A stretch of 64,000 bases of DNA, taken from positions 1 through 64,000 of the forward strand of contig NZ_JABETO010000031.1 of the NCBI RefSeq assembly GCF_013055795.1. Direction: 5' to 3'. Positions 19,788-28,887 of this stretch are shown one piece after another. The DNA is from Streptomyces sp. I05A-00742. GTDB taxonomy: Bacteria; Actinomycetota; Actinomycetes; Streptomycetales; Streptomycetaceae. Position 1 is the first letter of the stretch, and the number at the start of each line of letters is the position of its first letter. Under the pieces are notes generated by a model that saw only the letters and a program-made list of their open reading frames with translations, was not told the origin of the DNA and searched no databases. A program made the translations under genes and the position numbers.

Positions 19788-20255
19788 ATGCCGCGTCCCA
19801 CCAAGGGTGCCCGTCTGGGCGGCGGTGCCGCGCACGAGAAGCTGATGCTGGCGAACCTCGCCAAGTCGCTCTTCGAGCACGGCCGCATCACCACGACCGA
19901 GGCCAAGGCCCGCCGCCTGCGTCCGGTCGCCGAGCGCCTGATCACCAAGGCGAAGAAGGGCGACATCCACAACCGTCGCCAGGTGCTGCAGACGATCACC
20001 GACAAGGGCATCGTCCACACCCTCTTCACCGAGATCGCCCCGCGCTACGCCGAGCGTCCGGGTGGCTACACCCGTATCACCAAGATCGGTAACCGCCGTG
20101 GCGACAACGCGCCCATGGCCGTGATCGAGCTGGTCGAGGGCGAGATCGCCAAGAAGGCGACCGTCGCCGAGGCCGAGGCCGCCACCAAGCGTGCGGTCAA
20201 GGAGTCCGAGACGGCTGCCGCCGAGGCGCCGGCCGAGGAGTCCAAGGACGCCTGA
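19788..20255 (+). CDS. rplQ: 50S ribosomal protein L17
   Basis: 155 residues. The conserved core is [20 protein letters not shown] and [20 protein letters not shown]. The last 35 or so residues are an alanine/glutamate-rich tail found in actinobacterial L17 and absent from the shorter enterobacterial form. L17 lies near the tunnel exit. A strong terminator follows. Confidence 0.98.
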   Translation: MPRPTKGARLGGGAAHEKLMLANLAKSLFEHGRITTTEAKARRLRPVAERLITKAKKGDIHNRRQVLQTITDKGIVHTLFTEIAPRYAERPGGYTRITKIGNRRGDNAPMAVIELVEGEIAKKATVAEAEAATKRAVKESETAAAEAPAEESKDA

Positions 20256-20280
20256 CGCATCCGGTGATGCGTGTGTGCAC

Positions 20281-20328
20281 GGACGGGTCCGCTCCCTTTG
20301 CCGGGGGCGGGCCCGTCCCGCGTTTTTC
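20281..20328 (+). terminator. intrinsic terminator after rplQ
   Basis: GGACGGG (20281-20287) pairs with CCCGTCC (20312-20318), with further pairing of GCTCCC to GGGGGC inside. A T-run GTTTTTC follows at about 20322-20328. It is the only hairpin in the cluster with a classic T-tract, and it ends the alpha block just before truA. Confidence 0.8.
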
Positions 20329-20343
20329 TGAGAGGAACTCTGG

Positions 20344-21201
20344 GTGAGTGACGAGGTGGAGCCCGGCTTCGTCCGGGTGCGGCTGGACCTGTCGTACGAC
20401 GGCAAGGACTTCTCCGGCTGGGCCAGGCAGCGTGAGGGACAGCGCACGGTGCAGGGGGAGCTGGAGGACGCGATCCGGACCGTGACGCGGTCCAAGGTGA
20501 CGTACGAGCTGACGGTCGCCGGACGTACGGACGCCGGGGTGCACGCCCGCGGCCAGGTGGCCCACGTCGACCTGCCCGTCGAGGTGTGGGCGGAGCACGA
20601 GGACAAGCTGCTGCGCCGGCTCGCGGGCCGGCTGTCGCACGACGTCCGGGTGTGGCGGGTGGCGGAGGCGCCGGCCGGGTTCAACGCGCGGTTCTCCGCG
20701 GTCTGGCGGCGGTACGCGTACCGGGTGGTGGACCACCCGGCCGGGGTGGACCCGCTGCTGCGCGGGCACGTGCTGTGGCACGACTGGCCGCTGGACGTCG
20801 ACGCGATGAACGCGGCGGCCGAACGCCTCGTCGGGGAGCACGACTTCGCCGCGTACTGCAAGAAGCGCGAGGGTGCCACGACCATCCGTACGCTCCAGCG
20901 GCTCGACTGGGAGCGGGACGCGGACGGAGTGATCACCGCGACCGTGAAGGCCGACGCCTTCTGCCACAACATGGTGCGGTCGCTGGTGGGCGCGCTGCTG
21001 TTCGTCGGGGACGGGCACCGGCCGGTGGACTGGCCGGGGAAGGTGCTGGCGGCCGGGGTGCGCGACTCGGCGGTGCACGTGGTGCGCCCGCACGGGCTGA
21101 CCCTGGAGGAGGTCGGCTACCCGGCCGACTCGGAGCTCGCGGCCCGCAACCGGGAAGCGCGTAACAAGCGCACGCTCCCCGGCTCCTCCGGTTGCTGCTA
21201 G
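20344..21201 (+). CDS. truA: tRNA pseudouridine(38-40) synthase TruA
   Basis: 285 residues from GTG 20344. The catalytic aspartate is D63 in the [13 protein letters not shown] motif, and [13 protein letters not shown] and [12 protein letters not shown] are typical TruA blocks. It converts uridines 38-40 of the tRNA anticodon arm to pseudouridine. Its position after rplQ is conserved in many bacteria. It converges on the glycosyltransferase gene with only four bases between the two stop codons. Confidence 0.96.
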   Translation: MSDEVEPGFVRVRLDLSYDGKDFSGWARQREGQRTVQGELEDAIRTVTRSKVTYELTVAGRTDAGVHARGQVAHVDLPVEVWAEHEDKLLRRLAGRLSHDVRVWRVAEAPAGFNARFSAVWRRYAYRVVDHPAGVDPLLRGHVLWHDWPLDVDAMNAAAERLVGEHDFAAYCKKREGATTIRTLQRLDWERDADGVITATVKADAFCHNMVRSLVGALLFVGDGHRPVDWPGKVLAAGVRDSAVHVVRPHGLTLEEVGYPADSELAARNREARNKRTLPGSSGCC

Positions 21202-21205
21202 TCCG

Positions 21206-23311
21206 TCACTTCGCTTCGGCGGCCGGGCAGTTGACGGCCAGGTCGCTGTTGACGGTGAGGTAGGGGCGGACACCGCCGACGGTCGGGTAGATGTCCGTCT
21301 TGTTGCGGTCGACGATGTCGCCGACGATCCGGCCGATCCGCACCGGCTCGGCGTCGCCGGCCAGGCGCAGCGCCAGGTCCCAGATGGCGCCGTCGTCGCC
21401 GCGCGCCGCCTTGAGCTGGGAGTGGCGCAGGGTGAAACGGAAGGTCGTCGGGTCCATGACGGTGACCTCGGCCGAGATGTCGGCCGCGGTCTCCGAGCGC
21501 GGGGTGCCGATGACGAACGGCTTGGTGTCCTCGGTGAACGTGGTGCCGTACAGCCGGCCCTGGACCGTGAACGACGCCTCCGACTGACGGATCGTCAGCG
21601 CCTCGGCGTGGGCGGGGCGGTGCCAGGCGCGCAGCGCCAGGTACCCGTCCACGGTCGGGTAGGCGATCATCCAGGTGAACGGCGCGCCCGGCAGCGGCTC
21701 CAGGCCGAGCAGGTTCTTGCCCTCCGCGAGGTGGGAGACGACGCGGCGGCGCGCCTTGTCCTCGTCCCGGACGACGTGCAGGTCCCAACGGCCCTCGCCG
21801 AGCCGCAGTTTGGAGCGGTCCAGGACGGCGGTGTAGGGGGCTCCCGGGGTGGCGGGAGTGGCGAGGGGGACGCTGGCCGGCTTCCCCTCCTTGCGCCGGG
21901 TGACGGTCAGCGAGAGGTCGTCACCGGCCAGGCCCTTGCTGTCGACGGAGACGACGATGTTGCCGTCGGCGTCGACGCGGGTGGAGGCGGTCGCCTTCAG
22001 GGGCCGGCGCACTATCTCCTTGAGCGCCTCCGTGACCGGCTTGCGCGCAGGCTGGGCGACGGGGCGGCGGCGCAGCGGCCGGATGACCTTGCCGACGGTG
22101 CGGCGGAGGCTCTGGCCGAGCGGGACGGCCTTCTCGGGCGCGGGCGTGGCGGTGGACGTCCCGGGGGTGGTGTCGACGCCGAGGCTGCGGATCAGGTTCT
22201 CGTAGGCGTCGGCGATCTGCTCGGGGGAGTAGCGCTGGGACGAGACGCGGGCGGCGGCGCCCATGGTGCGGCGCAGGTCGTCGTCCCCGATGAGCTTGAG
22301 GAGGCCCTTGGCGATGCCCTCGCTGTCGCCGACGGGGACGAGGAGGCCGTCCTTGCCGTCGGTGATGATCTCGCCGGGGCCGTGCGGGCAGTCGGTGGCG
22401 ACGACGGGGACGCCGCAGTTCATGGCCTCCACGATCGTCATGCCGAACGACTCCTCGCGGGAGGTGACGGCGGCGATGGAGCCCTTGGCCCACTCGGTCT
22501 CGATGGGCGAGTGGGCGCCCATGAGAGTGATCGTTTCCGTGAGGTCCAGACGCTCGATCTGGGCGCGGAGCTTGGCCAGTTCGGGGCCGCGGCCGTAGAT
22601 GCGAAGGTTCCAGTCGGGGCGCTGGGCGTGCACGGTGGCCCAGGCGGCGACGAGCAGGTCGTAGCGCTTGACGGGGATGAGGCGGCCGGCGGCGACCACG
22701 AGCTTGGTGGCCGGGTCGGCGGGCTCGACCTCCGACGGCGGGCAGCCGTTGGGGATGCAGATGATCTTCGTCTTGACGTCGGGGAACTGCTCGCGGTGGG
22801 TGCGGGCGTCCGCCTCGGAGACGGTGGTGTGCGCGTCCAGGTGTGGGATGGCGCGGTCCTGCGCGGCGCGGATGTTCGGCTCGTGGGTGCCGTAGATCCG
22901 GTGCTCCTGGCCGATCTTCAGATAGCGGCTCTCCCCGAAGCCGGCCAGGTACATCACCAGGCCGGGCCGGGTGGCGACGACGACGTCGGCGTCCGTCTCG
23001 GCGAGGTGTTCGGCCACGCGGCGGTCGGTGAGGGCGCTGAAGTGGGCGCCCTTCGCCTCCTTGGGCGGGATGTAGGCGCTGTCCTGCGACAGAAGCGGGT
23101 CGTCGCGGTCGGCTCCGTGGTCCTCGCGGGTGTCGATGAGGTTGACCAGCTTGACCTTGGGGTGCAGGGGCAGCCGGGGGACCTTGCCGGTCCTGAGCGT
23201 CGACACGATCTCCACGTCGTGCCGGGCGGCGAGCGCACTGGCGACGTTGAACGTGGAGCGGATGGTGCCGCCGATGCCGTACGCGTTCTGCAACAGGAAA
23301 GAGATCTTCAT
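21206..23311 (-). CDS. family 4 glycosyltransferase with C-terminal extension
   Basis: 701 residues from ATG 23311. The frame continues 42 codons upstream, but only this start gives the GT-B N-terminus MKISFLLQNAYGIGGTIRS. Residues about 1-360 are a GT4 glycosyltransferase: GRLIPVKRYDLLVAAW and SREESFGMTIVEAMNCGVPV (the E-x7-E sugar-nucleotide motif). The remaining 300 or so residues form beta-rich repeats resembling the accessory region of teichoic-acid alpha-glucosyltransferases of the TagE type. The likely role is addition of hexose to a wall polymer or other envelope glycan in the cytoplasm, though acceptor and donor cannot be read from the sequence. No neighbouring gene supports a pathway. 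Confidence 0.8.
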   Translation of the reverse strand: MKISFLLQNAYGIGGTIRSTFNVASALAARHDVEIVSTLRTGKVPRLPLHPKVKLVNLIDTREDHGADRDDPLLSQDSAYIPPKEAKGAHFSALTDRRVAEHLAETDADVVVATRPGLVMYLAGFGESRYLKIGQEHRIYGTHEPNIRAAQDRAIPHLDAHTTVSEADARTHREQFPDVKTKIICIPNGCPPSEVEPADPATKLVVAAGRLIPVKRYDLLVAAWATVHAQRPDWNLRIYGRGPELAKLRAQIERLDLTETITLMGAHSPIETEWAKGSIAAVTSREESFGMTIVEAMNCGVPVVATDCPHGPGEIITDGKDGLLVPVGDSEGIAKGLLKLIGDDDLRRTMGAAARVSSQRYSPEQIADAYENLIRSLGVDTTPGTSTATPAPEKAVPLGQSLRRTVGKVIRPLRRRPVAQPARKPVTEALKEIVRRPLKATASTRVDADGNIVVSVDSKGLAGDDLSLTVTRRKEGKPASVPLATPATPGAPYTAVLDRSKLRLGEGRWDLHVVRDEDKARRRVVSHLAEGKNLLGLEPLPGAPFTWMIAYPTVDGYLALRAWHRPAHAEALTIRQSEASFTVQGRLYGTTFTEDTKPFVIGTPRSETAADISAEVTVMDPTTFRFTLRHSQLKAARGDDGAIWDLALRLAGDAEPVRIGRIVGDIVDRNKTDIYPTVGGVRPYLTVNSDLAVNCPAAEAK

Positions 23312-23797
23312 GGCGGTGTGTGCGCGACGCGCTTCTGCCGCCGCGTCCGTCCTTCCCCCTGGCCTGGGTATCGGGGTCCGTCCCCTGCCGGACCGGCCCG
23401 TGAACGGCCGGTCTGTACCGGATGAGACTGCTGGCATGGGGTTCGGTTGCCTGCGCAGCCTACATTGTGGCCTCTGTCACGTCGTGGACGGCGGCGGGCC
23501 GGTCCCGTCCGGGGGCGAACCGGGGGCGCGCGAGGGGCGGGGAGGGCGTTCGCCGGGCCGTGCGCCGCCGCGAAGGACGGCCTTCCGGGGGACGGTTCGC
23601 CGTTGTGTTCGTGATGTGACGATTCCGTGGATGAATCACGGTGCTATTACCCGCATTCTGAGGTCACATGATCTTGATGTCCCGCTGGGGACCCGAGGGC
23701 CGGTACGACCGCCGGAGCCGGGTGTGGGACGCGGGGGCCGGGGGGCCGTCGGTGTGGCGCGACGGGCAGGCCCCGAACGACTGGGAGGGTGGGGGAC
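23312..23797. other. divergent intergenic region between glycosyltransferase and lipoprotein genes
   Basis: 486 bases with no credible ORF. Around 23606-23675 the base composition turns locally AT-richer. A 7-bp inverted repeat ATGTGAC (23614-23620) / GTCACAT (23663-23669) flanks CCGTG/CACGG arms at 23625-23641. This may be a promoter and operator region for one or both divergent genes. I see no clear sigma-factor consensus. Confidence 0.4.
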
Positions 23798-24709
23798 GTG
23801 AAGGCGAGAGTGGCGGCCGCGGTGTGCGTGGCCGTGATGCTGGGGACGCTGGGATCCACGACCGGCTGTGCCGGGGGCCGGGGGGACCGCGAGGCCGACG
23901 GCAAGAGCGCGACCGGGACCGCGGCCGGGAGTGCTGTCACACGGAGCGGGGCCCCCGGACCCGGTGAGCCCGCGGAGCCGGAGGAGACCGAGGGGCCGGC
24001 GGTGACCGGCGACGACCGTGGGACCCCGCGCCTCCGCGGCGTCGAGCTGGGCAAGGACGAGGTGCCCGGGCTGGTGATCGAGCAGGCGCAGCCGGGTACG
24101 GCGGGCCGCGGGATGCCCGTCGCCGACAGCCCGGAGTGCCGCCCCCTGGCCGTCGCGCTCGGCTCACGGCCGCAGCCGCAGCCGCTGGGTTCCGTGGTGA
24201 CCACCTTCGCCGGTGAGCAGGACGGCCCCGACGAGGGCCTGCTCGGCACCGTCCGGGTCGCCGAGTACCGGCCCGGCGACGCGGTGGACACCTTCCGGAG
24301 CCTGGAGGAGGCGGCGGAGGACTGCGCGGGCGGCTTCGGGATGCGCACCGGCGAGGGCGAGCGGCAGATGTTCGACGCGGTGGAGAGCGTGCCGGCGCCC
24401 CGGCTGGGCGACGAGGCCGCGGCGTACCGGCTGACCAACGCGGTGGAGGAGGCGCCCACGCTGATCACCGTCGTGCGGTCGGGCGACGTGCTCTCCATGT
24501 TCTTCGCCACCAGCCTCGGGGACCCGCAGCAGACGGAGATCCCCGAGCGGCTGGTCACGGCGCAGGTGCGGAAGGTCGAGGCGGCGGCCCGGCCGGAGGG
24601 GGCCGGGCCGGAGCGGCCCGAGGCCCAGGAGGTCCAGGAGGCTGACGGGGTCCGAGGGCCTCATGAGGCTGATGAGGCGGCGGAGGCGCAGGAGGGGAGC
24701 GAGGGCTGA
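23798..24709 (+). CDS. putative secreted lipoprotein
   Basis: 303 residues from GTG 23798 (306 from GTG 23789). The N-terminus MKARVAAAVCVAVMLGTLGS, then TTGC, is a lipoprotein-like signal with Cys as the probable first mature residue. The -3 residue is Thr rather than the usual Leu, so lipidation is likely but not certain. Residues about 75-270 form one domain with two cysteines (SPECRPLA, AEDCAGGF), reminiscent of the extracellular PknH-like sensor lipoproteins of actinobacteria. The tail is Glu/Ala-rich. Function unknown. It converges with the next gene 12 bases away. Confidence 0.7.
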   Translation: MKARVAAAVCVAVMLGTLGSTTGCAGGRGDREADGKSATGTAAGSAVTRSGAPGPGEPAEPEETEGPAVTGDDRGTPRLRGVELGKDEVPGLVIEQAQPGTAGRGMPVADSPECRPLAVALGSRPQPQPLGSVVTTFAGEQDGPDEGLLGTVRVAEYRPGDAVDTFRSLEEAAEDCAGGFGMRTGEGERQMFDAVESVPAPRLGDEAAAYRLTNAVEEAPTLITVVRSGDVLSMFFATSLGDPQQTEIPERLVTAQVRKVEAAARPEGAGPERPEAQEVQEADGVRGPHEADEAAEAQEGSEG

Positions 24710-24721
24710 GTCGCGGGGCGG

Positions 24722-25600
24722 TCAGTGGGTGACCGACGACGAGGCCGCGGCCGCCGCTGCCGCCCGTCCGCGGGCGAGGACCCGTCCGAAGGCGTACGTC
24801 GAGATGTCCCGCCCTGCGGCGAGCGCCTTGGTGTCGTCCCTGGTGACCGGCTTGTTGTCGGCGTACCCCGCGACCGTGAAGTACGCGTAGCGCCCCTCCG
24901 CGTTGGCGGTCAGCCGGCAGGCCGTGGCCCGGCAGAAGGGCGCGGCGCCGTCGCCCGGCAGCGCGGTGACGTTGCCGGTCGACTGTGCCTTCGCCTTGTC
25001 GGCCGCGGCCTTGGTGTCGAAGACGGCGACGCCGACCGTGACGGCCACCCCGTCGCGCACGTAGGTGGCGCGCAGCACCTGGCGGCAGCCGTTGGCGGCG
25101 AGGACGGATCCGAGGCCGCCCTGGGTGACGGAGGCGCAGTCCGGGGTGGCCGCCGTGGCCGTCCGCTCGTACGTCCGGCCGGACGGCACCGCCCTGCTGT
25201 CGGGGAACAGTGTCTCCGTGGACAGCGGCGCCTTGTCCTTCTCCGCGCTGGATATGAAGTCCCGCGGGTCCTGCGGGGAGGGCGGGGCCACCGGGGCGAA
25301 GGTGGGCTCGGGTGTCCCGGGGGAGCCGGACGGCGCGGAGGCATGGGAGGTGTTCTGCTTGCCGCCCCCGTCGCCCCCGTCCGAGCGCACGATCGCGGTG
25401 GCCACGATCGCGGCCACCCCGGCGGCGGCCAGCGCCCCGCCGCCGATCATCAGCAGCTTGCGCCGCCGGCCCCGCGCCGCCGTGTCGTCGGCGAGCGCCG
25501 CCCAGTCCGGCGTACCGCCGGGCGGCGATCCCGGCCCCCACGGCCCCTGCCCGCCCGGCTCCCCCTGGGCCCCGTGCGGCCCCCCCTGCCCAAAGCTCAT
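24722..25600 (-). CDS. single-pass membrane protein with proline/glycine-rich cytoplasmic head
   Basis: 292 residues from ATG 25600. Residues 1-40 are Gly/Pro-rich (MSFGQGGPHGAQGEPGGQGP), followed by RGRRRKLL and a transmembrane helix at about 48-71. The extracellular part is a Ser/Pro linker and a globular domain with four cysteines (DCASV, NGCRQ, FCRATAC). Several ATGs lie upstream; this one starts the recognisable Pro/Gly-rich head of such Streptomyces membrane proteins. Function unknown. Confidence 0.75.
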   Translation of the reverse strand: MSFGQGGPHGAQGEPGGQGPWGPGSPPGGTPDWAALADDTAARGRRRKLLMIGGGALAAAGVAAIVATAIVRSDGGDGGGKQNTSHASAPSGSPGTPEPTFAPVAPPSPQDPRDFISSAEKDKAPLSTETLFPDSRAVPSGRTYERTATAATPDCASVTQGGLGSVLAANGCRQVLRATYVRDGVAVTVGVAVFDTKAAADKAKAQSTGNVTALPGDGAAPFCRATACRLTANAEGRYAYFTVAGYADNKPVTRDDTKALAAGRDISTYAFGRVLARGRAAAAAAASSSVTH

Positions 25601-25790
25601 GGGGCGCATCGTAGACCGGGCGACGGGACGTGTCGCCCTGCGCGACGGGTCGGGTGGCCGGACGCTGCGGGGCGGTGGCCGGGTGCTTCGGGGGCCGGTG
25701 GCCGGGCGCGGCCCGGCGCCGGGAATCCGGGGCCGGGCGCCGCCCCGTAAACCGGTTGGTGGGGGCCGGGAAAGCCGGGACAATCGCGGC

Positions 25791-27410
25791 ATGGGTCATG
25801 TCGAGGTCGCACACGTCGAGTACTACCTGCCCGATGGGCGGCCGTTGCTCGGGGACGTGTCCTTCCGGGTCGGCGAGGGCGCGGCCGTCGCGCTGGTGGG
25901 GGCGAACGGGGCGGGCAAGACGACGTTGCTGCGGCTGATCGCGGGGGAGCTGCAGCCGCACGGGGGGTCGGTCACGATCGGTGGCGGGCTCGGGGTGATG
26001 CCGCAGTTCGTGGGGTCGGTACGGGACGAGCGGACCGTCCGGGACCTGCTGGTCTCGGTCTCCCAGCCGCGCATCCGGGCGGCGGCGGAGGCCGTCGACG
26101 CGGCCGAGCACCGCATCATGACCGTGGACGACGAGGCCGCGCAGATGACGTACGCGCAGGCGCTGAGCGACTGGGCGGAGGCGCGCGGCTACGAGGCCGA
26201 GACGCTGTGGGACATCTGCACGACGGCGGCGCTGGGGGTCCCGTACGAGAAGGCCCAGTGGCGCCAGGTGCGCACACTTTCCGGCGGTGAGCAGAAGCGG
26301 CTGGTCCTGGAGGCGCTGCTGCGCGGCTCGGACGAGGTGCTGCTCCTGGACGAGCCGGACAACTACCTGGACGTACCGGGTAAGCGGTGGCTGGAGGAGC
26401 GGCTGAAGGAGACCCGCAAGACGGTCCTCTTCGTCTCGCACGACCGCGAGCTGCTCGCGGGGGCCGCCGAGAAGATCGTGGCCGTGGAGCCGGGTCCTGC
26501 GGGCTCCGACGTATGGGTGCACGGCGGCGGCTTCGGTACGTTCCACGAGGCGCGGCGCGAGCGTTTCGCGCGCTTCGAGGAGCTCAAGCGCCGCTGGGAG
26601 GAGAAGCACGCCCAGCTGAAGAAGCTGGTGGTCAACCTGCGGCAGGCCGCCTCGATCAGCCATGAGATGGCCTCGCGCTACGCAGCGGCCCAGACCCGGC
26701 TGCGCAAGTTCGAGGAGGCGGGGCCGCCGCCCGAGCCGCCGCGCGAGCAGGACATCAGGATGCGGCTGCGCGGCGGGCGCACCGGGGTGCGGGCCGTGAC
26801 CTGCGAGAACCTGGAGCTGACGGGCCTGATGAAGCCGTTCGGCCTGGAGGTCTTCTACGGGGAGCGGGTCGCCGTCCTCGGCTCCAACGGGTCGGGGAAG
26901 TCACACTTCCTGCGGCTGCTCGCGGGCGAGGACGTCGCCCATACGGGGATGTGGAAGCTCGGCGCGCGCGTGGTCCCGGGGCACTTCGCGCAGACCCACG
27001 CCCACCCCGAGCTGCTGGGCCGCACGCTTGTCGACATCCTGTGGACCGAGCACGCCAAGGACCGGGGCGGGGCGATGTCGGCGCTGCGCCGCTACGAGCT
27101 GGAGCGCCAGGGCGACCAGCCGTTCGAGAAGCTCTCCGGGGGGCAGCAGGCGCGCTTCCAGATCCTGCTGCTGGAGCTCGCGGGCACCACGGCCCTGCTG
27201 CTGGACGAGCCGACGGACAACCTGGACCTGGAGAGCGCGGAGGCACTGCAGGAGGGGCTGGAGGCGTACGAGGGGACCGTGCTCGCCGTCACACACGACC
27301 GCTGGTTCGCGCGTTCGTTCGACCGTTTCCTGGTCTTCGGGGCGGACGGGCGGGTGCGGGAGGTCGCGGAGCCGGTGTGGGGCGAGGGGCGGGTGGCCCG
27401 GGCGCGATAG
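25791..27410 (+). CDS. ABC-F family ATP-binding protein
   Basis: 539 residues from ATG 25791 (MGHVEVAHVEYYLPDGRPLL). Two complete ABC domains in one chain and no membrane segment. Domain 1: GANGAGKTT, LSGGEQKR, VLLLDEPDNYLD. Domain 2: GSNGSGKS, LSGGQQAR, ALLLDEPTDNLD. The linker between them is helical and charged (FARFEELKRRWEEKHAQLKK), like the P-site tRNA interaction motif of ABC-F proteins. The family works on ribosomes, as stall-relief factors or antibiotic-resistance factors. Which role this one has is unknown; its place just ahead of rplM is suggestive but not proof. Confidence 0.92.
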   Translation: MGHVEVAHVEYYLPDGRPLLGDVSFRVGEGAAVALVGANGAGKTTLLRLIAGELQPHGGSVTIGGGLGVMPQFVGSVRDERTVRDLLVSVSQPRIRAAAEAVDAAEHRIMTVDDEAAQMTYAQALSDWAEARGYEAETLWDICTTAALGVPYEKAQWRQVRTLSGGEQKRLVLEALLRGSDEVLLLDEPDNYLDVPGKRWLEERLKETRKTVLFVSHDRELLAGAAEKIVAVEPGPAGSDVWVHGGGFGTFHEARRERFARFEELKRRWEEKHAQLKKLVVNLRQAASISHEMASRYAAAQTRLRKFEEAGPPPEPPREQDIRMRLRGGRTGVRAVTCENLELTGLMKPFGLEVFYGERVAVLGSNGSGKSHFLRLLAGEDVAHTGMWKLGARVVPGHFAQTHAHPELLGRTLVDILWTEHAKDRGGAMSALRRYELERQGDQPFEKLSGGQQARFQILLLELAGTTALLLDEPTDNLDLESAEALQEGLEAYEGTVLAVTHDRWFARSFDRFLVFGADGRVREVAEPVWGEGRVARAR

Positions 27411-27475
27411 GGGCGGACGGTGGCCCGGGTGCGTGGCCCGGGTACGTGGCTCGGCCACCGGTGGGACCATGTGTT

Positions 27476-27505
27476 TTGACCCCATGGGTACACGCCCGGT
27501 ACTCT
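27476..27505 (+). promoter_or_regulatory. candidate rplM-rpsI promoter
   Basis: TTGACC (27476-27481) and TACTCT (27500-27505) with an 18-base spacer. It would give a leader of about 175 nt ahead of rplM. It is the best vegetative-type match in the 277-base gap. Confidence 0.5.
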
Positions 27506-27687
27506 ACGAGTTCGTTATGCGTATTGGCTTGGTCGTTCTCACGCGAGGGGCCCTTACGCTTGTCCGCCAGGCCGATCGCCGGCGGCCGGCACACGGGTTG
27601 CGTCCCCGTTGTGCGGCCAAGCCCGCGTGATCGTCCATGCGGACCGTGTCAGGACCCACACTCACTGAAGAAGCGAAGGCTACGACC

Positions 27688-28134
27688 GTGCGTACGTTCA
27701 GCCCCAAGCCCGGCGATGTCCAGCGCCAGTGGCACATCATCGACGCGCAGGACGTCGTCCTGGGCCGTCTGGCCTCGACGGCCGCATCCCTGCTGCGCGG
27801 CAAGCACAAGCCTGTGTACGCGCCGCACATGGACATGGGTGACTTCGTCGTCATCATCAACGCCGACAAGGTGCACCTGTCCGGCAACAAGAAGACCCAG
27901 AAGATGGCCTACCGCCACTCCGGGTTCCCGGGCGGTCTGCGCGCCGTGCGCTACGACGAGCTGCTCGACAAGAACCCCGAGAAGGCCGTCGAGAAGGCGA
28001 TCAAGGGCATGCTGCCCAAGAACTCCCTCGGCCGTCAGATGCTCACCAAGCTGAAGGTGTACTCGGGCGACCAGCACCCGCACGCCGCCCAGCAGCCGGT
28101 GCCGTTCGAGATCACCCAGGTCAAGCAGGGCTAA
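27688..28134 (+). CDS. rplM: 50S ribosomal protein L13
   Basis: 148 residues from GTG 27688 ([20 protein letters not shown]), with GAAGG nine bases upstream. The frame is open to 27637, but the extra 17 codons are not L13-like. The [20 protein letters not shown] and [20 protein letters not shown] blocks are typical. It is an early large-subunit assembly protein, co-transcribed with rpsI. Confidence 0.97.
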   Translation: MRTFSPKPGDVQRQWHIIDAQDVVLGRLASTAASLLRGKHKPVYAPHMDMGDFVVIINADKVHLSGNKKTQKMAYRHSGFPGGLRAVRYDELLDKNPEKAVEKAIKGMLPKNSLGRQMLTKLKVYSGDQHPHAAQQPVPFEITQVKQG

Positions 28135-28173
28135 GTCCCGGCCACCGCCGAACCAGAAAGTCTGAGGAGAATC

Positions 28174-28677
28174 GTGGCTGAGACCACCGCCGAGATGCCG
28201 GTCGAGGGCGTCGAGGAGTACACCACCGAGACCGAGGTCGTTGAGTCGGAGTACACCTCCGAGTCCCTCGCGTCCCGCTTCGGCGACCCGCAGCCGGCCG
28301 CCGGCCTGGGCCGTCGCAAGAACGCCATTGCCCGCGTCCGGATCGTTCCGGGCTCCGGCAAGTGGAAGATCAACGGTCGCACCCTTGAGGACTACTTCCC
28401 CAACAAGGTGCACCAGCAGGAAGTCAACGAGCCCTTCAAGGTGCTCGAGCTCGACGACCGCTACGACGTCATCGCCCGTATCTCGGGTGGCGGCGTCTCC
28501 GGCCAGGCCGGCGCCCTGCGCCTCGGCGTGGCCCGTGCGCTCAACGAGGCGGACGTGGACAACAACCGCGGCCCGCTGAAGAAGGCCGGCTTCCTCAAGC
28601 GCGACGACCGTGCGGTCGAGCGCAAGAAGGCCGGTCTGAAGAAGGCCCGCAAGGCTCCGCAGTACAGCAAGCGCTAA
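28174..28677 (+). CDS. rpsI: 30S ribosomal protein S9
   Basis: 167 residues from GTG 28174. The S9 core starts at about residue 40 ([20 protein letters not shown]) and ends with the invariant [12 protein letters not shown], whose last arginine touches the P-site anticodon. The first 38 residues are an acidic extension seen in actinobacterial S9. It is followed by a terminator. Confidence 0.98.
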   Translation: MAETTAEMPVEGVEEYTTETEVVESEYTSESLASRFGDPQPAAGLGRRKNAIARVRIVPGSGKWKINGRTLEDYFPNKVHQQEVNEPFKVLELDDRYDVIARISGGGVSGQAGALRLGVARALNEADVDNNRGPLKKAGFLKRDDRAVERKKAGLKKARKAPQYSKR

Positions 28678-28699
28678 TCCGGCGGTTCGCTGCTCTGCT

Positions 28700-28740
28700 C
28701 GAACGCCCCGGCGGCACGATCCGTGCTGCCGGGGCGTTCG
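28700..28740 (+). terminator. strong hairpin between rpsI and glmM
   Basis: CGAACGCCCCGGC-G-GCACG pairs with CGTGC-T-GCCGGGGCGTTCG around a very short loop. The stem is close to 19 bp with one G-T wobble. No T-run follows. It should end the rplM-rpsI transcript. Confidence 0.7.
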
Positions 28741-28887
28741 GCTATTGGCCACCCGGGGCGGGTACCCCGTATACCTGGAAGACTCTTCGGATACCTGGCG
28801 GCAACGCCCCGGCCCAGGGCTCGACACCTCAAGTACACAGGGGCTCCCTCCCGGGCCCCGCACTCCCGCGTTATTCGGAGGACACCA

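Noticed and set aside
4018-21201. A CRISPR array or tRNA gene within or beside the ribosomal cluster.
   Set aside because: No repeat-spacer periodicity and no tRNA-like T-arm (GGTTCGAATCC type) stretches were found in any gap.
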